From positions 1-26,001 of the forward strand of contig JAEWHR010000091.1 of NCBI GenBank assembly GCA_023387655.1: a DNA stretch of 26,001 bases, written 5' to 3'. This stretch comes from Bacillota bacterium. Its GTDB lineage: Bacteria; Bacillota; Clostridia; Lachnospirales; Lachnospiraceae. Under the pieces are notes generated by a model. The model was not told the origin of the DNA. It saw only the letters and a program-made list of their open reading frames with translations, and did not search any database. The position numbers were made by a program, and so were the translations under genes. Numbering within the stretch: the first letter of the stretch is position 1; each line of letters starts with the position of its first letter. Shown here piece by piece: positions 7,831 through 15,316 of this stretch.

Positions 7831-8274
7831 ATGGATACAAATTATATTTTAGCAGGCATTTTAGTATTAAATTTCTTTTTACCAATTGGATATATGATGT
7901 TTAAAAAACAAAAACAACAAAAAACTACAAGATGGGTATTAGGTTCACAAATCTTTGTGTTTTTTGCAACTGTAGTAGTAGGATCCTTACTTATGTTTCA
8001 TAACGCATCCAGTGCAGTCGCATTGGCAGCAGTAGAAGCTACAGCAGAAGCAGCTCCAGTAGCTGCAGATGGATTACGTTTTATAGCAGCAGCATTATCT
8101 ACAGGAATGTCAACCATTGGTGCTGGTATTGCCGTTGCTAGTGCAGCTAGTGCAGCGCTTGGTGCTTTAAGTGAAGATTCCAAGATTATGGGTAAAGCAT
8201 TAATCTTCGTTGCTCTTGCAGAAGGTGTAGCGCTTTATGGTATGTTAATTTCCTTTATGATTTTAAATGCTTAG
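7831..8274 (+). CDS. ntpK: V-type ATPase subunit K (proteolipid, c-type subunit)
   Basis: Forms the rotating ring that carries ions. Residues about 78-147 are a glycine/alanine-rich helical hairpin with a single acidic residue in the second helix (AEGVALYG), clearly homologous to F/V-type c subunits. The N-terminal half has two hydrophobic segments (about 7-25 and 36-54) separated by a very basic loop (KKQKQQK) and followed by an Ala-rich linker (about 58-76). It does not look like the Gly-rich first hairpin of ordinary V-type proteolipids. The Gln and Ser/Thr side chains that ligate sodium in Na+-type rings are absent, arguing for proton coupling (inference). AAAGGAG at 7815-7821 gives a strong start. 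A GC-rich hairpin lies about 50 bases after the stop. Confidence 0.93.
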   Translation: MDTNYILAGILVLNFFLPIGYMMFKKQKQQKTTRWVLGSQIFVFFATVVVGSLLMFHNASSAVALAAVEATAEAAPVAADGLRFIAAALSTGMSTIGAGIAVASAASAALGALSEDSKIMGKALIFVALAEGVALYGMLISFMILNA

Positions 8275-8323
8275 ACAATAGCCAGGCCCCAAAAAAGATG
8301 GATAGGTTAATCTAGTTTTCGAT

Positions 8324-8340
8324 GCGTGCTTCTAGCACGC
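8324..8340 (+). promoter_or_regulatory. GC-rich intercistronic hairpin between proteolipid and F subunit genes
   Basis: GCGTGCT at 8324-8330 and AGCACGC at 8334-8340 pair perfectly around a TCT loop. There is no T-run, so it is not a terminator. It ends five bases before the GGAG (8346-8349) of the next gene. Plausible role: blocking 3'-5' decay to stabilise the proteolipid message, or limiting downstream translation. Confidence 0.65.
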
Positions 8341-8354
8341 GGATTGGAGTTAGA

Positions 8355-8663
8355 ATGAAAATGTTTCTTATCAGTGATAATGTGGATACCTATACTGGAA
8401 TGCGACTGGCAGGGGTAGAAGGTGTTGTAATTCACTCGAAAGACCATCTGGAGGAGCAATTAAAAACGGCGGTTGCAGACAAGTCAATCGGAATCATTTT
8501 AATTACAGAGAAACTAGAAAAAGATTTTCCTGATATTATTAATGACGTCAAGTTACATCGCCGTTTACCATTAATTGTCGAAATCCCAGACCGCCATGGT
8601 ACAGGTAGAAATCCTAATTTTATTACGGACTATGTAAGTCAAGCAATCGGATTGAAGTTATAA
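8355..8663 (+). CDS. ntpG: V-type ATPase subunit F (central shaft; NtpG in Enterococcus naming)
   Basis: Small Rossmann-like subunit that binds the D shaft. From the ATG at 8355 the protein has 102 residues, matching the family size, and begins MKMFLISDN, the usual first beta strand of this subunit. Further typical elements are the GxRLAGVEG segment, IGIILITE and the C-terminal SQAIGLK. The open frame extends back to an ATG at 8322, but that codon lies at the edge of a stable hairpin and has no ribosome binding site, whereas GGAG at 8346-8349 serves 8355. Its stop is immediately followed by the ribosome binding site of the E gene. Confidence 0.92.
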   Translation: MKMFLISDNVDTYTGMRLAGVEGVVIHSKDHLEEQLKTAVADKSIGIILITEKLEKDFPDIINDVKLHRRLPLIVEIPDRHGTGRNPNFITDYVSQAIGLKL

Positions 8664-8678
8664 GGAGGTTAGTCTGTT

Positions 8679-9266
8679 ATGAACATCAAAGAAAAAGCAG
8701 AACACTTCTATAACATGGCAGTTGACAATGCTACTGCTCAGAATACTGCTATGGTAGAAGAATATAGGCTACTCCTTGAAAAAGAATTGGAGCAGCATAA
8801 AAAAGAAGTGAGAAGAAAGGCAGATGCATTACTAAAAGAAGAAATGGAACGTTTAGTGCGTGAAAAAAATACTGCCTTCGCTTTAAAAACATTAGAAATT
8901 CGTCATTTATATAAAGACAGATCCGCTGAAATTACAGAAGACTTATTCTCTAAAGTAAAAGTGAGTCTTATAGACTTTATGAAAACAAAGGAATATGTGG
9001 AACTGTTAAAGAAACAAATCAAGGAAGCGAAGGAATTTGCCAAGGATTATTCCGTTATTGTTTATTTAAATAATACGGATGCAGATAAGGCTTCCATGCT
9101 TAGTGAGGAGTTAAATGTCACGATAGAAATCAGTGAAACAGACTTCTGGGGTGGAACTAGAGCTGTGATACCAGATAAAAATGTGATAATTAATGAGTCC
9201 TTCTTAAGTAAATGGGAAGAGGCAAAGGAAGGCTTTGCTCTGAAAGGAGGCAGCTTCCATGAGTGA
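8679..9266 (+). CDS. ntpE: V-type ATPase subunit E (peripheral stalk)
   Basis: Peripheral-stalk subunit linking the catalytic head to subunit I, partnering the small coiled-coil protein of 4503-4814. The first ~110 residues are a long charged helix (repeated Glu/Lys/Arg, no hydrophobic span). The last ~80 residues form the globular head with the conserved WGGTRAVIPDKNVIINESF segment. Length 195 is normal. AAGGAGG at 8662-8668 begins on the stop codon of the F gene. The last eight bases overlap the start of subunit A (ATGAGTGA at 9259-9266), indicating translational coupling and fixed stoichiometry. Confidence 0.93.
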   Translation: MNIKEKAEHFYNMAVDNATAQNTAMVEEYRLLLEKELEQHKKEVRRKADALLKEEMERLVREKNTAFALKTLEIRHLYKDRSAEITEDLFSKVKVSLIDFMKTKEYVELLKKQIKEAKEFAKDYSVIVYLNNTDADKASMLSEELNVTIEISETDFWGGTRAVIPDKNVIINESFLSKWEEAKEGFALKGGSFHE

Positions 9267-11025
9267 GATAGCAAAAATTACAGGAATTAATGGTCCTATT
9301 GTTTATGTAAAAGGTAAGCAGCAATTTCGTATTGCTGAAATGGTATTAGTAGGAAAGCAACATCTAGTTGGTGAAGTAATTAGCCTAGAAAAGGGATTGG
9401 CAACCATTCAGGTTTTTGAAGAGACGACAGGACTTTGTCCAGGCGATGAGGTTACTTCAACAGGTAGCGCTATTTCCGTAACTTTAGCTCCAGGTATTAT
9501 TAGTAATATTTTTGATGGTATTCAGCGTCCTTTAAGTGAAGTAGCAAAGCAATCTGGTGCTTTTATTTCAAGAGGTGTTAATGTTTCATCCCTTGATGAA
9601 AGTAGATTGTTTCAAACACACATTACGGTAACTCCTGGAGACCTTGTATACGGTGGTAAGATTATTGCAGAAGTACCAGAAACCCCTGGAATTGTGCATA
9701 AAGTAATGGTACCTCCCAATGTAGAAGGCAAAGTAATCTCTGTTGTATCCGATGGAGAATACACAATAAAAGATACTATTGTTGTAATAAAGGATAGAGA
9801 CGGAAAAGAAATAAACCTTTCCATGACACAGAAGTGGCCAATTCGTGTACCAAGACCAATTAGCAAAAGATACCCTGCTAGTATGCCTTTAATTACAGGT
9901 CAAAGAATTTTAGACTCTTTGTTCCCATTAGCAAAAGGCGGAACAGCAGCTATTCCTGGTGGTTTCGGAACTGGAAAGACAATGACCCAGCATCAGTTAG
10001 CAAAATGGTCTGATGCAGATATTATTGTCTACATTGGCTGTGGTGAACGTGGTAACGAGATGACGGAAGTTTTGGAAGACTTCTCAAAGCTTGTGGATCC
10101 TAAGTCAGGTAATCTTCTATTAGACCGTACGGTTTTAATTGCAAACACTTCTAACATGCCAGTCGCAGCTCGTGAAGCTAGTATTTATACTGGTATTACG
10201 TTAGCAGAGTATTATCGTGATATGGGATATCATGTAGCAATCATGGCAGACTCAACTTCTCGTTGGGCAGAGGCACTTCGTGAATTGTCGGGTCGTTTGG
10301 AAGAAATGCCTGCAGAAGAAGGTTTCCCTGCTTACTTGGCATCAAGATTATCTTCATTCTATGAAAGAGCCGGCTATGTACAAAATTTAAATGGCTCAGA
10401 TGGTAGTGTATCTATTATTGGTGCAGTATCCCCTCAGGGTGGAGATTTCTCGGAACCAGTTACTCAAAATACAAAACGATTTGTTCGTTGCTTCTTTGCT
10501 CTCGATAAATCTCTTGCATATGCGAGACATTTCCCTGCAATTCAGTGGTTAACGAGTTATAGTGAGTATTTGAATGATTTAGCACCTTGGTATGCAAAGA
10601 ATGTAGGAAATGATTTTATGAATTATCGTAATGAATTCTTACGTATATTAACTGAGGAAAGTAAGCTAAATGAAATCGTTAAGTTAATTGGTAGCGATGT
10701 TCTTCCAGATGACCAGAAATTAATCTTAGAGATTGCCAGAGTTATTCGACTTGGATTTATACAGCAGAATGCATACCATGCTTCTGATACGTATGTACCA
10801 ATGCCAAAACAGATGAAGATGATGGAGACAATCCTTTACCTATATGAAAAGGCAAAGTCATTGGTTGAGATGAATATGCCAATGTCATTATTAAGAGAGA
10901 ATCCAATCTTTGACCATGTTATTGCAATGAAATACGATGTTGGAAATGATGAACTCGCAAAATTTGATACTTATAAGTCAGAGATTGATAAATTCTATCA
11001 GCATTTTATAGAAACAAACGCATAA
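9259..11025 (+). CDS. ntpA: V-type ATPase catalytic subunit A
   Basis: ATP-hydrolysing (or ATP-synthesising) subunit, three copies per complex, alternating with B. The Walker A loop is at residues 234-241 with catalytic K240; it reads GGFGTGKT, where most bacterial homologues have GPFGSGKT or GPFGAGKT. Other family marks are the GERGNEMTEVL segment just after it, the ADSTSRWAEALRE stretch, and the non-homologous insertion (about 110-190) that distinguishes A subunits from F-type beta. Length is 588. The ATG at 9259 overlaps the end of the E gene, with AAAGGAGG about 13 bases upstream inside it. The B gene follows after 13 bases. Confidence 0.97.
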   Translation: MSEIAKITGINGPIVYVKGKQQFRIAEMVLVGKQHLVGEVISLEKGLATIQVFEETTGLCPGDEVTSTGSAISVTLAPGIISNIFDGIQRPLSEVAKQSGAFISRGVNVSSLDESRLFQTHITVTPGDLVYGGKIIAEVPETPGIVHKVMVPPNVEGKVISVVSDGEYTIKDTIVVIKDRDGKEINLSMTQKWPIRVPRPISKRYPASMPLITGQRILDSLFPLAKGGTAAIPGGFGTGKTMTQHQLAKWSDADIIVYIGCGERGNEMTEVLEDFSKLVDPKSGNLLLDRTVLIANTSNMPVAAREASIYTGITLAEYYRDMGYHVAIMADSTSRWAEALRELSGRLEEMPAEEGFPAYLASRLSSFYERAGYVQNLNGSDGSVSIIGAVSPQGGDFSEPVTQNTKRFVRCFFALDKSLAYARHFPAIQWLTSYSEYLNDLAPWYAKNVGNDFMNYRNEFLRILTEESKLNEIVKLIGSDVLPDDQKLILEIARVIRLGFIQQNAYHASDTYVPMPKQMKMMETILYLYEKAKSLVEMNMPMSLLRENPIFDHVIAMKYDVGNDELAKFDTYKSEIDKFYQHFIETNA

Positions 11026-11038
11026 AGGAGGGGTAGAG

Positions 11039-12424
11039 ATGTCAGTTGAGTATATTGGATTAAGTCAGATCAATGGACCATTGATTGTACTTGAAGGAGT
11101 AAACGACGCCTCCTATGAAGAAATTGTAGAGATTACAGTTGATGAGAAGAAAAAGAAACTTGGACGTATTGTTGAGAGTTATGAAGATAAGGCTGTAATT
11201 CAGGTATTTGAAGGAACAGAGGATATGGCTCTTGATAATACAAGAACCAAACTTACCGGTCATCCAATGGAACTTTCGTTATCCGAAGATATTTTAGGTC
11301 GTGTATTTAACGGTGTAGGAGAACCAATCGATGGGCTTGGTAGCATCATTCCAGAGATGAAGCGTAATGTAAATGGAGAACCATTAAATCCATGTATGAG
11401 AGAATATCCAAGAAACTACATTCGTACTGGTATTTCCGCAATCGATGGACTTACAACCTTAATACGTGGTCAGAAGCTTCCGATATTTTCAGGAAATGGT
11501 TTACCACACGATGAGTTAGCAGCTCAGATTGTTACACAATCCTCTCTTGGAGATGATGGAGATGAACAATTTGCCATTGTTTTTGCAGCAATGGGTGTAA
11601 AATATGATGTTGCGGATTTTTTCCGTCGTACCTTTGAAGAAAGTGGAGCTAACTCCCATGTTGTAATGTATTTAAACTTAGCAAGTGATCCTGTAATTGA
11701 GCGTTTGATTACTCCAAAGGTTGCATTAACAGCAGCAGAATATTTAGCTTATGAAAAAGGTATGCATGTACTTGTAATATTAACTGATATGACCTCATTT
11801 GCAGAGGCTCTTCGTGAAGTATCTTCTGCAAAAGGTGAAATTCCAAGCCGTAAGGGATATCCAGGTTATTTATACAGTGAATTTGCAACGATTTATGAAA
11901 GAGCTGGTATTGTAAAAGGGTGTAAAGGATCGGTAACTCAGGTACCAATTCTAACTATGCCAAATGATGATATCACACATCCAATCCCAGACTTAACAGG
12001 ATATATTACGGAAGGTCAGATCGTTTTAGAGCGTTCGTTATATCAAAAGAACATCTATCCACCAATTAATGTACTTCCATCCTTGTCTCGTCTGATGAAA
12101 GATGGTATTGGTGAAGGCTTTACTAGAGATGACCATAAGGATGTTGCAAACCAGTTATTCTCTTGCTACGCCCACGTAGGAGAAGCAAGAGCACTTGCAA
12201 GTGTTATCGGTGAAGATGAGTTATCAGATCTTGATAAGAAGTATCTTGCCTTTGGTAAAGCATTTGAGCAAGAGTTTGTTACTCAGACAAAAGAAGATAA
12301 CCGAACGATTGAAGAAACATTAAACATTGGATGGAAATTGCTTGCAATTCTACCAAAAGAGGAGTTAGACCGTATTGATACGAAGATATTAGCAAAGTAT
12401 TACGGAAAGAAAGCAAGGGAGTGA
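11039..12424 (+). CDS. ntpB: V-type ATPase regulatory subunit B
   Basis: Non-catalytic nucleotide-binding subunit that completes the A3B3 head. As expected for B subunits, the Walker A loop is degenerate (SGNGLPHDE near residues 155-163), while the beta-barrel N-terminus (MSVEYIGLSQINGPLI) and PVLTMPNDDITHPIPDL-like segment are conserved. Length of 461 residues matches the family. A strong AAAGGAGGGG at 11024-11033 sits right after the A stop codon. The D gene starts five bases after its stop. Confidence 0.97.
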   Translation: MSVEYIGLSQINGPLIVLEGVNDASYEEIVEITVDEKKKKLGRIVESYEDKAVIQVFEGTEDMALDNTRTKLTGHPMELSLSEDILGRVFNGVGEPIDGLGSIIPEMKRNVNGEPLNPCMREYPRNYIRTGISAIDGLTTLIRGQKLPIFSGNGLPHDELAAQIVTQSSLGDDGDEQFAIVFAAMGVKYDVADFFRRTFEESGANSHVVMYLNLASDPVIERLITPKVALTAAEYLAYEKGMHVLVILTDMTSFAEALREVSSAKGEIPSRKGYPGYLYSEFATIYERAGIVKGCKGSVTQVPILTMPNDDITHPIPDLTGYITEGQIVLERSLYQKNIYPPINVLPSLSRLMKDGIGEGFTRDDHKDVANQLFSCYAHVGEARALASVIGEDELSDLDKKYLAFGKAFEQEFVTQTKEDNRTIEETLNIGWKLLAILPKEELDRIDTKILAKYYGKKARE

Positions 12425-12428
12425 GCAT

Positions 12429-13067
12429 ATGGATCAAAATTCATTTCCAACCAAGGGTAATTATATCCTTGCAAAAAACTCCTTAGCATTGTCAAAACAA
12501 GGCTATGAGCTGATGGATAAGAAACGTAATATTCTTATCCGTGAGCTGTTGGAGCTTATCAATTCCTCGAAGAATATACAAAAGGAATTGGATGCAACGT
12601 TTTCCGCTGCTTATTTGGCTTTACAAGAAGCCAACATTGAGATGGGAATCCATCATGTGGACGCGTTAAGTCATGCGATTCCAATCGAGGATTCTATCAA
12701 AATTAAAACAAGAAGTATTATGGGAACTGAAATACCATTGGTTGATTATGATAGAAACAAGGATAATGTACCTAGTTATGCATTTTATGATACCAGATTA
12801 TCTTTGGATGAAGCATGCAGACATTTTAGAAAAGTAAAAGAGTTAACGATTCGACTTTCTATGGTGGAGAATGCTGCCTATCGTTTGGCGACGAGCATTA
12901 AGAAAACCCAGAAGAGAGCGAATGCCTTAAAGAATATTACCATCCCTTATTATACTGGACTTACAAAGGATATTGCCAATGCCCTTGAGGAAAAGGAAAG
13001 GGAGGAATTTACTAGATTAAAGGTAATTAAGAGAGCAAAGCTTACAAAGAAAAAAAAGGCTTCGTAA
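12429..13067 (+). CDS. ntpD: V-type ATPase subunit D (rotor shaft)
   Basis: Central rotor shaft that turns inside the A3B3 head. The 212-residue protein has the typical N-terminal and C-terminal long helices forming an antiparallel coiled coil. Recognisable family segments are NYxLAKxSLALSKQGYELMDKKRNIL near residue 11 and the ANALKNITIPY segment near residue 165. GGGAG at about 12417-12421 lies seven bases before the ATG. The extreme C-terminus is a run of lysines encoded by an eight-A tract (13050-13057) just before the stop. It is the last gene of the operon; a strong terminator follows. Confidence 0.95.
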   Translation: MDQNSFPTKGNYILAKNSLALSKQGYELMDKKRNILIRELLELINSSKNIQKELDATFSAAYLALQEANIEMGIHHVDALSHAIPIEDSIKIKTRSIMGTEIPLVDYDRNKDNVPSYAFYDTRLSLDEACRHFRKVKELTIRLSMVENAAYRLATSIKKTQKRANALKNITIPYYTGLTKDIANALEEKEREEFTRLKVIKRAKLTKKKKAS

Positions 13068-13079
13068 AAAAGGTCTCAT

Positions 13080-13133
13080 AAAAATAAGTCTGGTCAAGAG
13101 TTTCTTATGAAAAACTTGACTAGACTTATTTTT
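13080..13133. terminator. Bidirectional terminator between V-ATPase operon and TVP38-like gene
   Basis: A 19-bp stem (13080-13098 with 13115-13133, one G-T wobble) has five A at its left edge and five T at its right edge, so it can end transcription from both convergent units. The loop is 16 nt. Confidence 0.9.
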
Positions 13134-13169
13134 AATTAAAAGGAAATTACTCCGCGAGACTAAATTGGA

Positions 13170-13913
13170 TTACTCTTGTTGATTTGTATCAGCGATTGGG
13201 GATTTATTATGGTTTTTACTTATTAATCGGTGGATAAAAAGGCCGAAACCACTAATAATAACAGCGATTGTAAATGCAATGATAGCGTATTTATAATCTT
13301 TAAGCCCAAGTGCATTCCCACCAATTGTTGAAGTGATTACCGAAGGAATTCTAGCGGTACAAGTGATAATTATCCAAGTGGATAATTTCATTGGAGTAAG
13401 GCCAATAAAGTAGGTTAAAACATCTTTTGGAGTTCCAGGGATCAAGAACAAAATAAATGTGATAAGATTCAATTTCTTCTTGTTCTGTAAAAACTTATAT
13501 TTTAAAAGTTTTTCTCGAGGGTAGATTGTCTCTACAAATTTTGCACCAAAAAATCTGGTAAATAAAAAGACTATGGTACTACCGATAAGAATACCTAACA
13601 TACACAGTAGAGTTCCTTCCCATATACCAAATGCATAACCAGCACCGATTTCCAGGGGTTCTCCAGGGATTATTGCGACTACAACTTGAATAGCAACCAT
13701 ACCAATAAAAATGAGTCTACTTTTAAAACCTATATCATCCACCCATTGGCGGAACTTATTAGGTTCGGATACAAATTCTATCATCCTTAGACCAATAAAC
13801 CAAAAAACGGCTATGGAAAACAAGGCGAATAATAGAATAAATAATATGCTAGTTATCTTTCTACGTCTCTTATGTTGCTCTTTTTGATTGGATTCAAGTA
13901 ATGGATTAGTCAT
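13170..13913 (-). CDS. TVP38/TMEM64 (VTT/DedA-superfamily) membrane protein
   Basis: Multi-pass membrane protein of the VTT-domain superfamily; members are linked to lipid scrambling and membrane homeostasis, but the substrate here cannot be told. After a short basic N-terminus (HKRRRK), about six hydrophobic segments are seen. The superfamily core includes a GEPLEIGAGYAFG re-entrant motif near residues 80-95 and the LFLIPGTPKDVLTYFIGL segment near 155-172 (Pro-rich, with the conserved GTPKD of the TVP38 branch). Length 247 is normal. AAAGGAG sits five bases before the ATG. It is transcribed alone from the promoter at 13943-13971 and shares a terminator with the V-ATPase operon. Confidence 0.88.
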   Translation of the reverse strand: MTNPLLESNQKEQHKRRRKITSILFILLFALFSIAVFWFIGLRMIEFVSEPNKFRQWVDDIGFKSRLIFIGMVAIQVVVAIIPGEPLEIGAGYAFGIWEGTLLCMLGILIGSTIVFLFTRFFGAKFVETIYPREKLLKYKFLQNKKKLNLITFILFLIPGTPKDVLTYFIGLTPMKLSTWIIITCTARIPSVITSTIGGNALGLKDYKYAIIAFTIAVIISGFGLFIHRLISKNHNKSPIADTNQQE

Positions 13914-13942
13914 AGCAACTCCTTTATATTGATATCAAGAGT

Positions 13943-13971
13943 ATAATATCCAATAATTATATATATTTCAA
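13943..13971 (-). promoter_or_regulatory. Promoter of the TVP38-like gene
   Basis: On the minus strand TTGAAA (13971-13966) and TATTAT (13948-13943) are separated by 17 bp. The leader would be about 25 nt. Confidence 0.6.
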
Positions 13972-14221
13972 CAATTTTCTATTTTTGTTACTAAATCTTA
14001 AGGGAATTGATAGAAGTACAATAGATTGCAGTGTGGTGAAAATAGGTGTAAATGAGTTTTTGATTTTATGTTTTTTGATAAAGTATTATTAATAAAGTAT
14101 GCTGCATAAGGAGAGATATTATTAGGTAAAATGAAAAACATAGATTGGTAAATATATGCGTTATGAATAAGCTTGATTTATCTTACATTGAAAAGTAAAT
14201 CCAGAATTCCTTCTTTTAGTA

Positions 14222-14250
14222 TTGAATTCTTGATTCGAATGTACGATAAT
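14222..14250 (+). promoter_or_regulatory. Candidate promoter of map
   Basis: TTGAAT at 14222-14227 and GATAAT at 14245-14250 with a 17-bp spacer. It implies a leader of about 190 nt. A second -10-like TATAAT at 14303-14308 lacks a good -35. Confidence 0.4.
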
Positions 14251-14388
14251 TTAGAGAGGCTTAGCATAAATAGTATTCATATAATAGAACGTGAGGAAAA
14301 GATATAATAGTTGATTTGTGGTGTGAAAGTAAATCAATAAGTATTTTTGTCTCTCAATATAGAAGAAAGTTATTCGTAGGAGATTAGT

Positions 14389-14430
14389 GTGAAAAATCAA
14401 GATTTTCCAAACACGAATTTGTGCTGTTGA
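14389..14430 (+). CDS. Possible 13-residue leader peptide upstream of map
   Basis: GTG at 14389 is preceded by AGGAG at 14378-14382 with a six-base gap. The frame encodes 13 residues ending Leu-Cys-Cys and stops at 14428-14430, seventeen bases before the map start codon. Spacing and ribosome binding site are good, but such short frames arise by chance; expression is unproven. Confidence 0.25.
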   Translation: MKNQDFPNTNLCC

Positions 14431-14446
14431 CAGAATGGAGGTTAAT

Positions 14447-15316
14447 ATGAAAATAGGTAGGAACGATATGTGCTGGTGTAACAGCGGTAAAAAATATAAA
14501 AGTTGTCATATGGAAATAGATGAGAGAATTGCAGATTATGCAAGAAGAGGGGCGATGGTTCCTTCTAGAGATATGATTAAGACTCCAGAGCAAATAGAGG
14601 GCATGAGAAAGGCAGGGCATATCAATTCTCTTGTGCTAGACTATGTAGAGCCTTTTGTTAAGGCAGGAGTGTCTACAGAAGAACTTAACGTGCTTGTGGA
14701 GGAACAAACTAGGAAGCTTGGAGGAATACCGGCTTGCTTAGGTTATCATGGGTATCCGAAAAGTGTATGTACTTCTATTAATGAAGTTGTTTGTCATGGC
14801 ATTCCAGATCCAAACAGAATCCTTGTAGAAGGAGATATTATCAATGTTGACTGTACAACAATTGTAGATGGTTTTTATGGCGATGCTTCTCGTATGTACT
14901 GTATCGGAGAAGTAGGCGAAGAGAAGGAGAAACTTGTTAAGGTAGCAAAAGAATGTTTAGAACTTGGCCTTTCCGAAGCAAAACCATGGGGATATCTTGG
15001 TAATATTGGATATGTGATTCATCAACATGCTAAAAAGAACGGTTATACGGTGGTAAGAAATATTGGTGGTCACGGAATCGGTACGGATTTTCATGAAGAA
15101 CCTTGGGTAAGTCATATTGGAAAAAGAAATACGGATATTTTATTAGTTCCAGGAATGACCTTTACCATTGAGCCTATGATAAATATGGGGAAAGAAGGGG
15201 TAACAGAAGATCAAATGGATGGATGGACCATAAGAACAGAAGATGGAAAGCCATCTGCTCAGTGGGAGTATACCATCTTAATTACAGAACATGGAGCAGA
15301 GATTTTATCTAGATAA
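14447..15316 (+). CDS. map: Type I methionine aminopeptidase with N-terminal SEC-C zinc motif
   Basis: Removes the initiator methionine from new proteins; cytoplasmic metalloenzyme. From the ATG at 14447 it has 289 residues. The first ~25 residues are a SEC-C type zinc-binding motif (CWCNSGKKYKSCH), which in SecA and other proteins mediates ribosome or partner binding. The catalytic domain follows with all five metal ligands in place by motif: Asp in INVDCT, Asp in YGDASR, His in GGHGIG, Glu in TFTIEP, Glu in WEYTIL. The start is set by GGAGG at 14437-14441; the in-frame ATG at 14435 lies just before that site and is unlikely to be used. It stands alone rather than in a ribosomal protein operon, so it may be a second, specialised Map copy (inference). 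Confidence 0.95.
   Translation: MKIGRNDMCWCNSGKKYKSCHMEIDERIADYARRGAMVPSRDMIKTPEQIEGMRKAGHINSLVLDYVEPFVKAGVSTEELNVLVEEQTRKLGGIPACLGYHGYPKSVCTSINEVVCHGIPDPNRILVEGDIINVDCTTIVDGFYGDASRMYCIGEVGEEKEKLVKVAKECLELGLSEAKPWGYLGNIGYVIHQHAKKNGYTVVRNIGGHGIGTDFHEEPWVSHIGKRNTDILLVPGMTFTIEPMINMGKEGVTEDQMDGWTIRTEDGKPSAQWEYTILITEHGAEILSR

Larger units (their letters stand above)
13972..14446. other. Intergenic region between TVP38-like gene and map
   Basis: AT-rich region of about 475 bp. It holds a candidate plus-strand promoter (TTGAAT at 14222-14227, 17 bp, GATAAT at 14245-14250), another isolated TATAAT at 14303-14308, and a very short open frame with a ribosome binding site at 14389-14430. No larger gene, RNA family or repeat was recognised. 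Confidence 0.5.

Noticed and set aside
8322..8354. Upstream ATG at 8322 as start of the F subunit
   Set aside because: It adds 11 residues not found in the family, lies beside a stable hairpin and has no ribosome binding site; ATG 8355 fits better.
14230..14250. tRNA T-loop-like GATTCGAAT
   Set aside because: No cloverleaf arms or acceptor stem around it.
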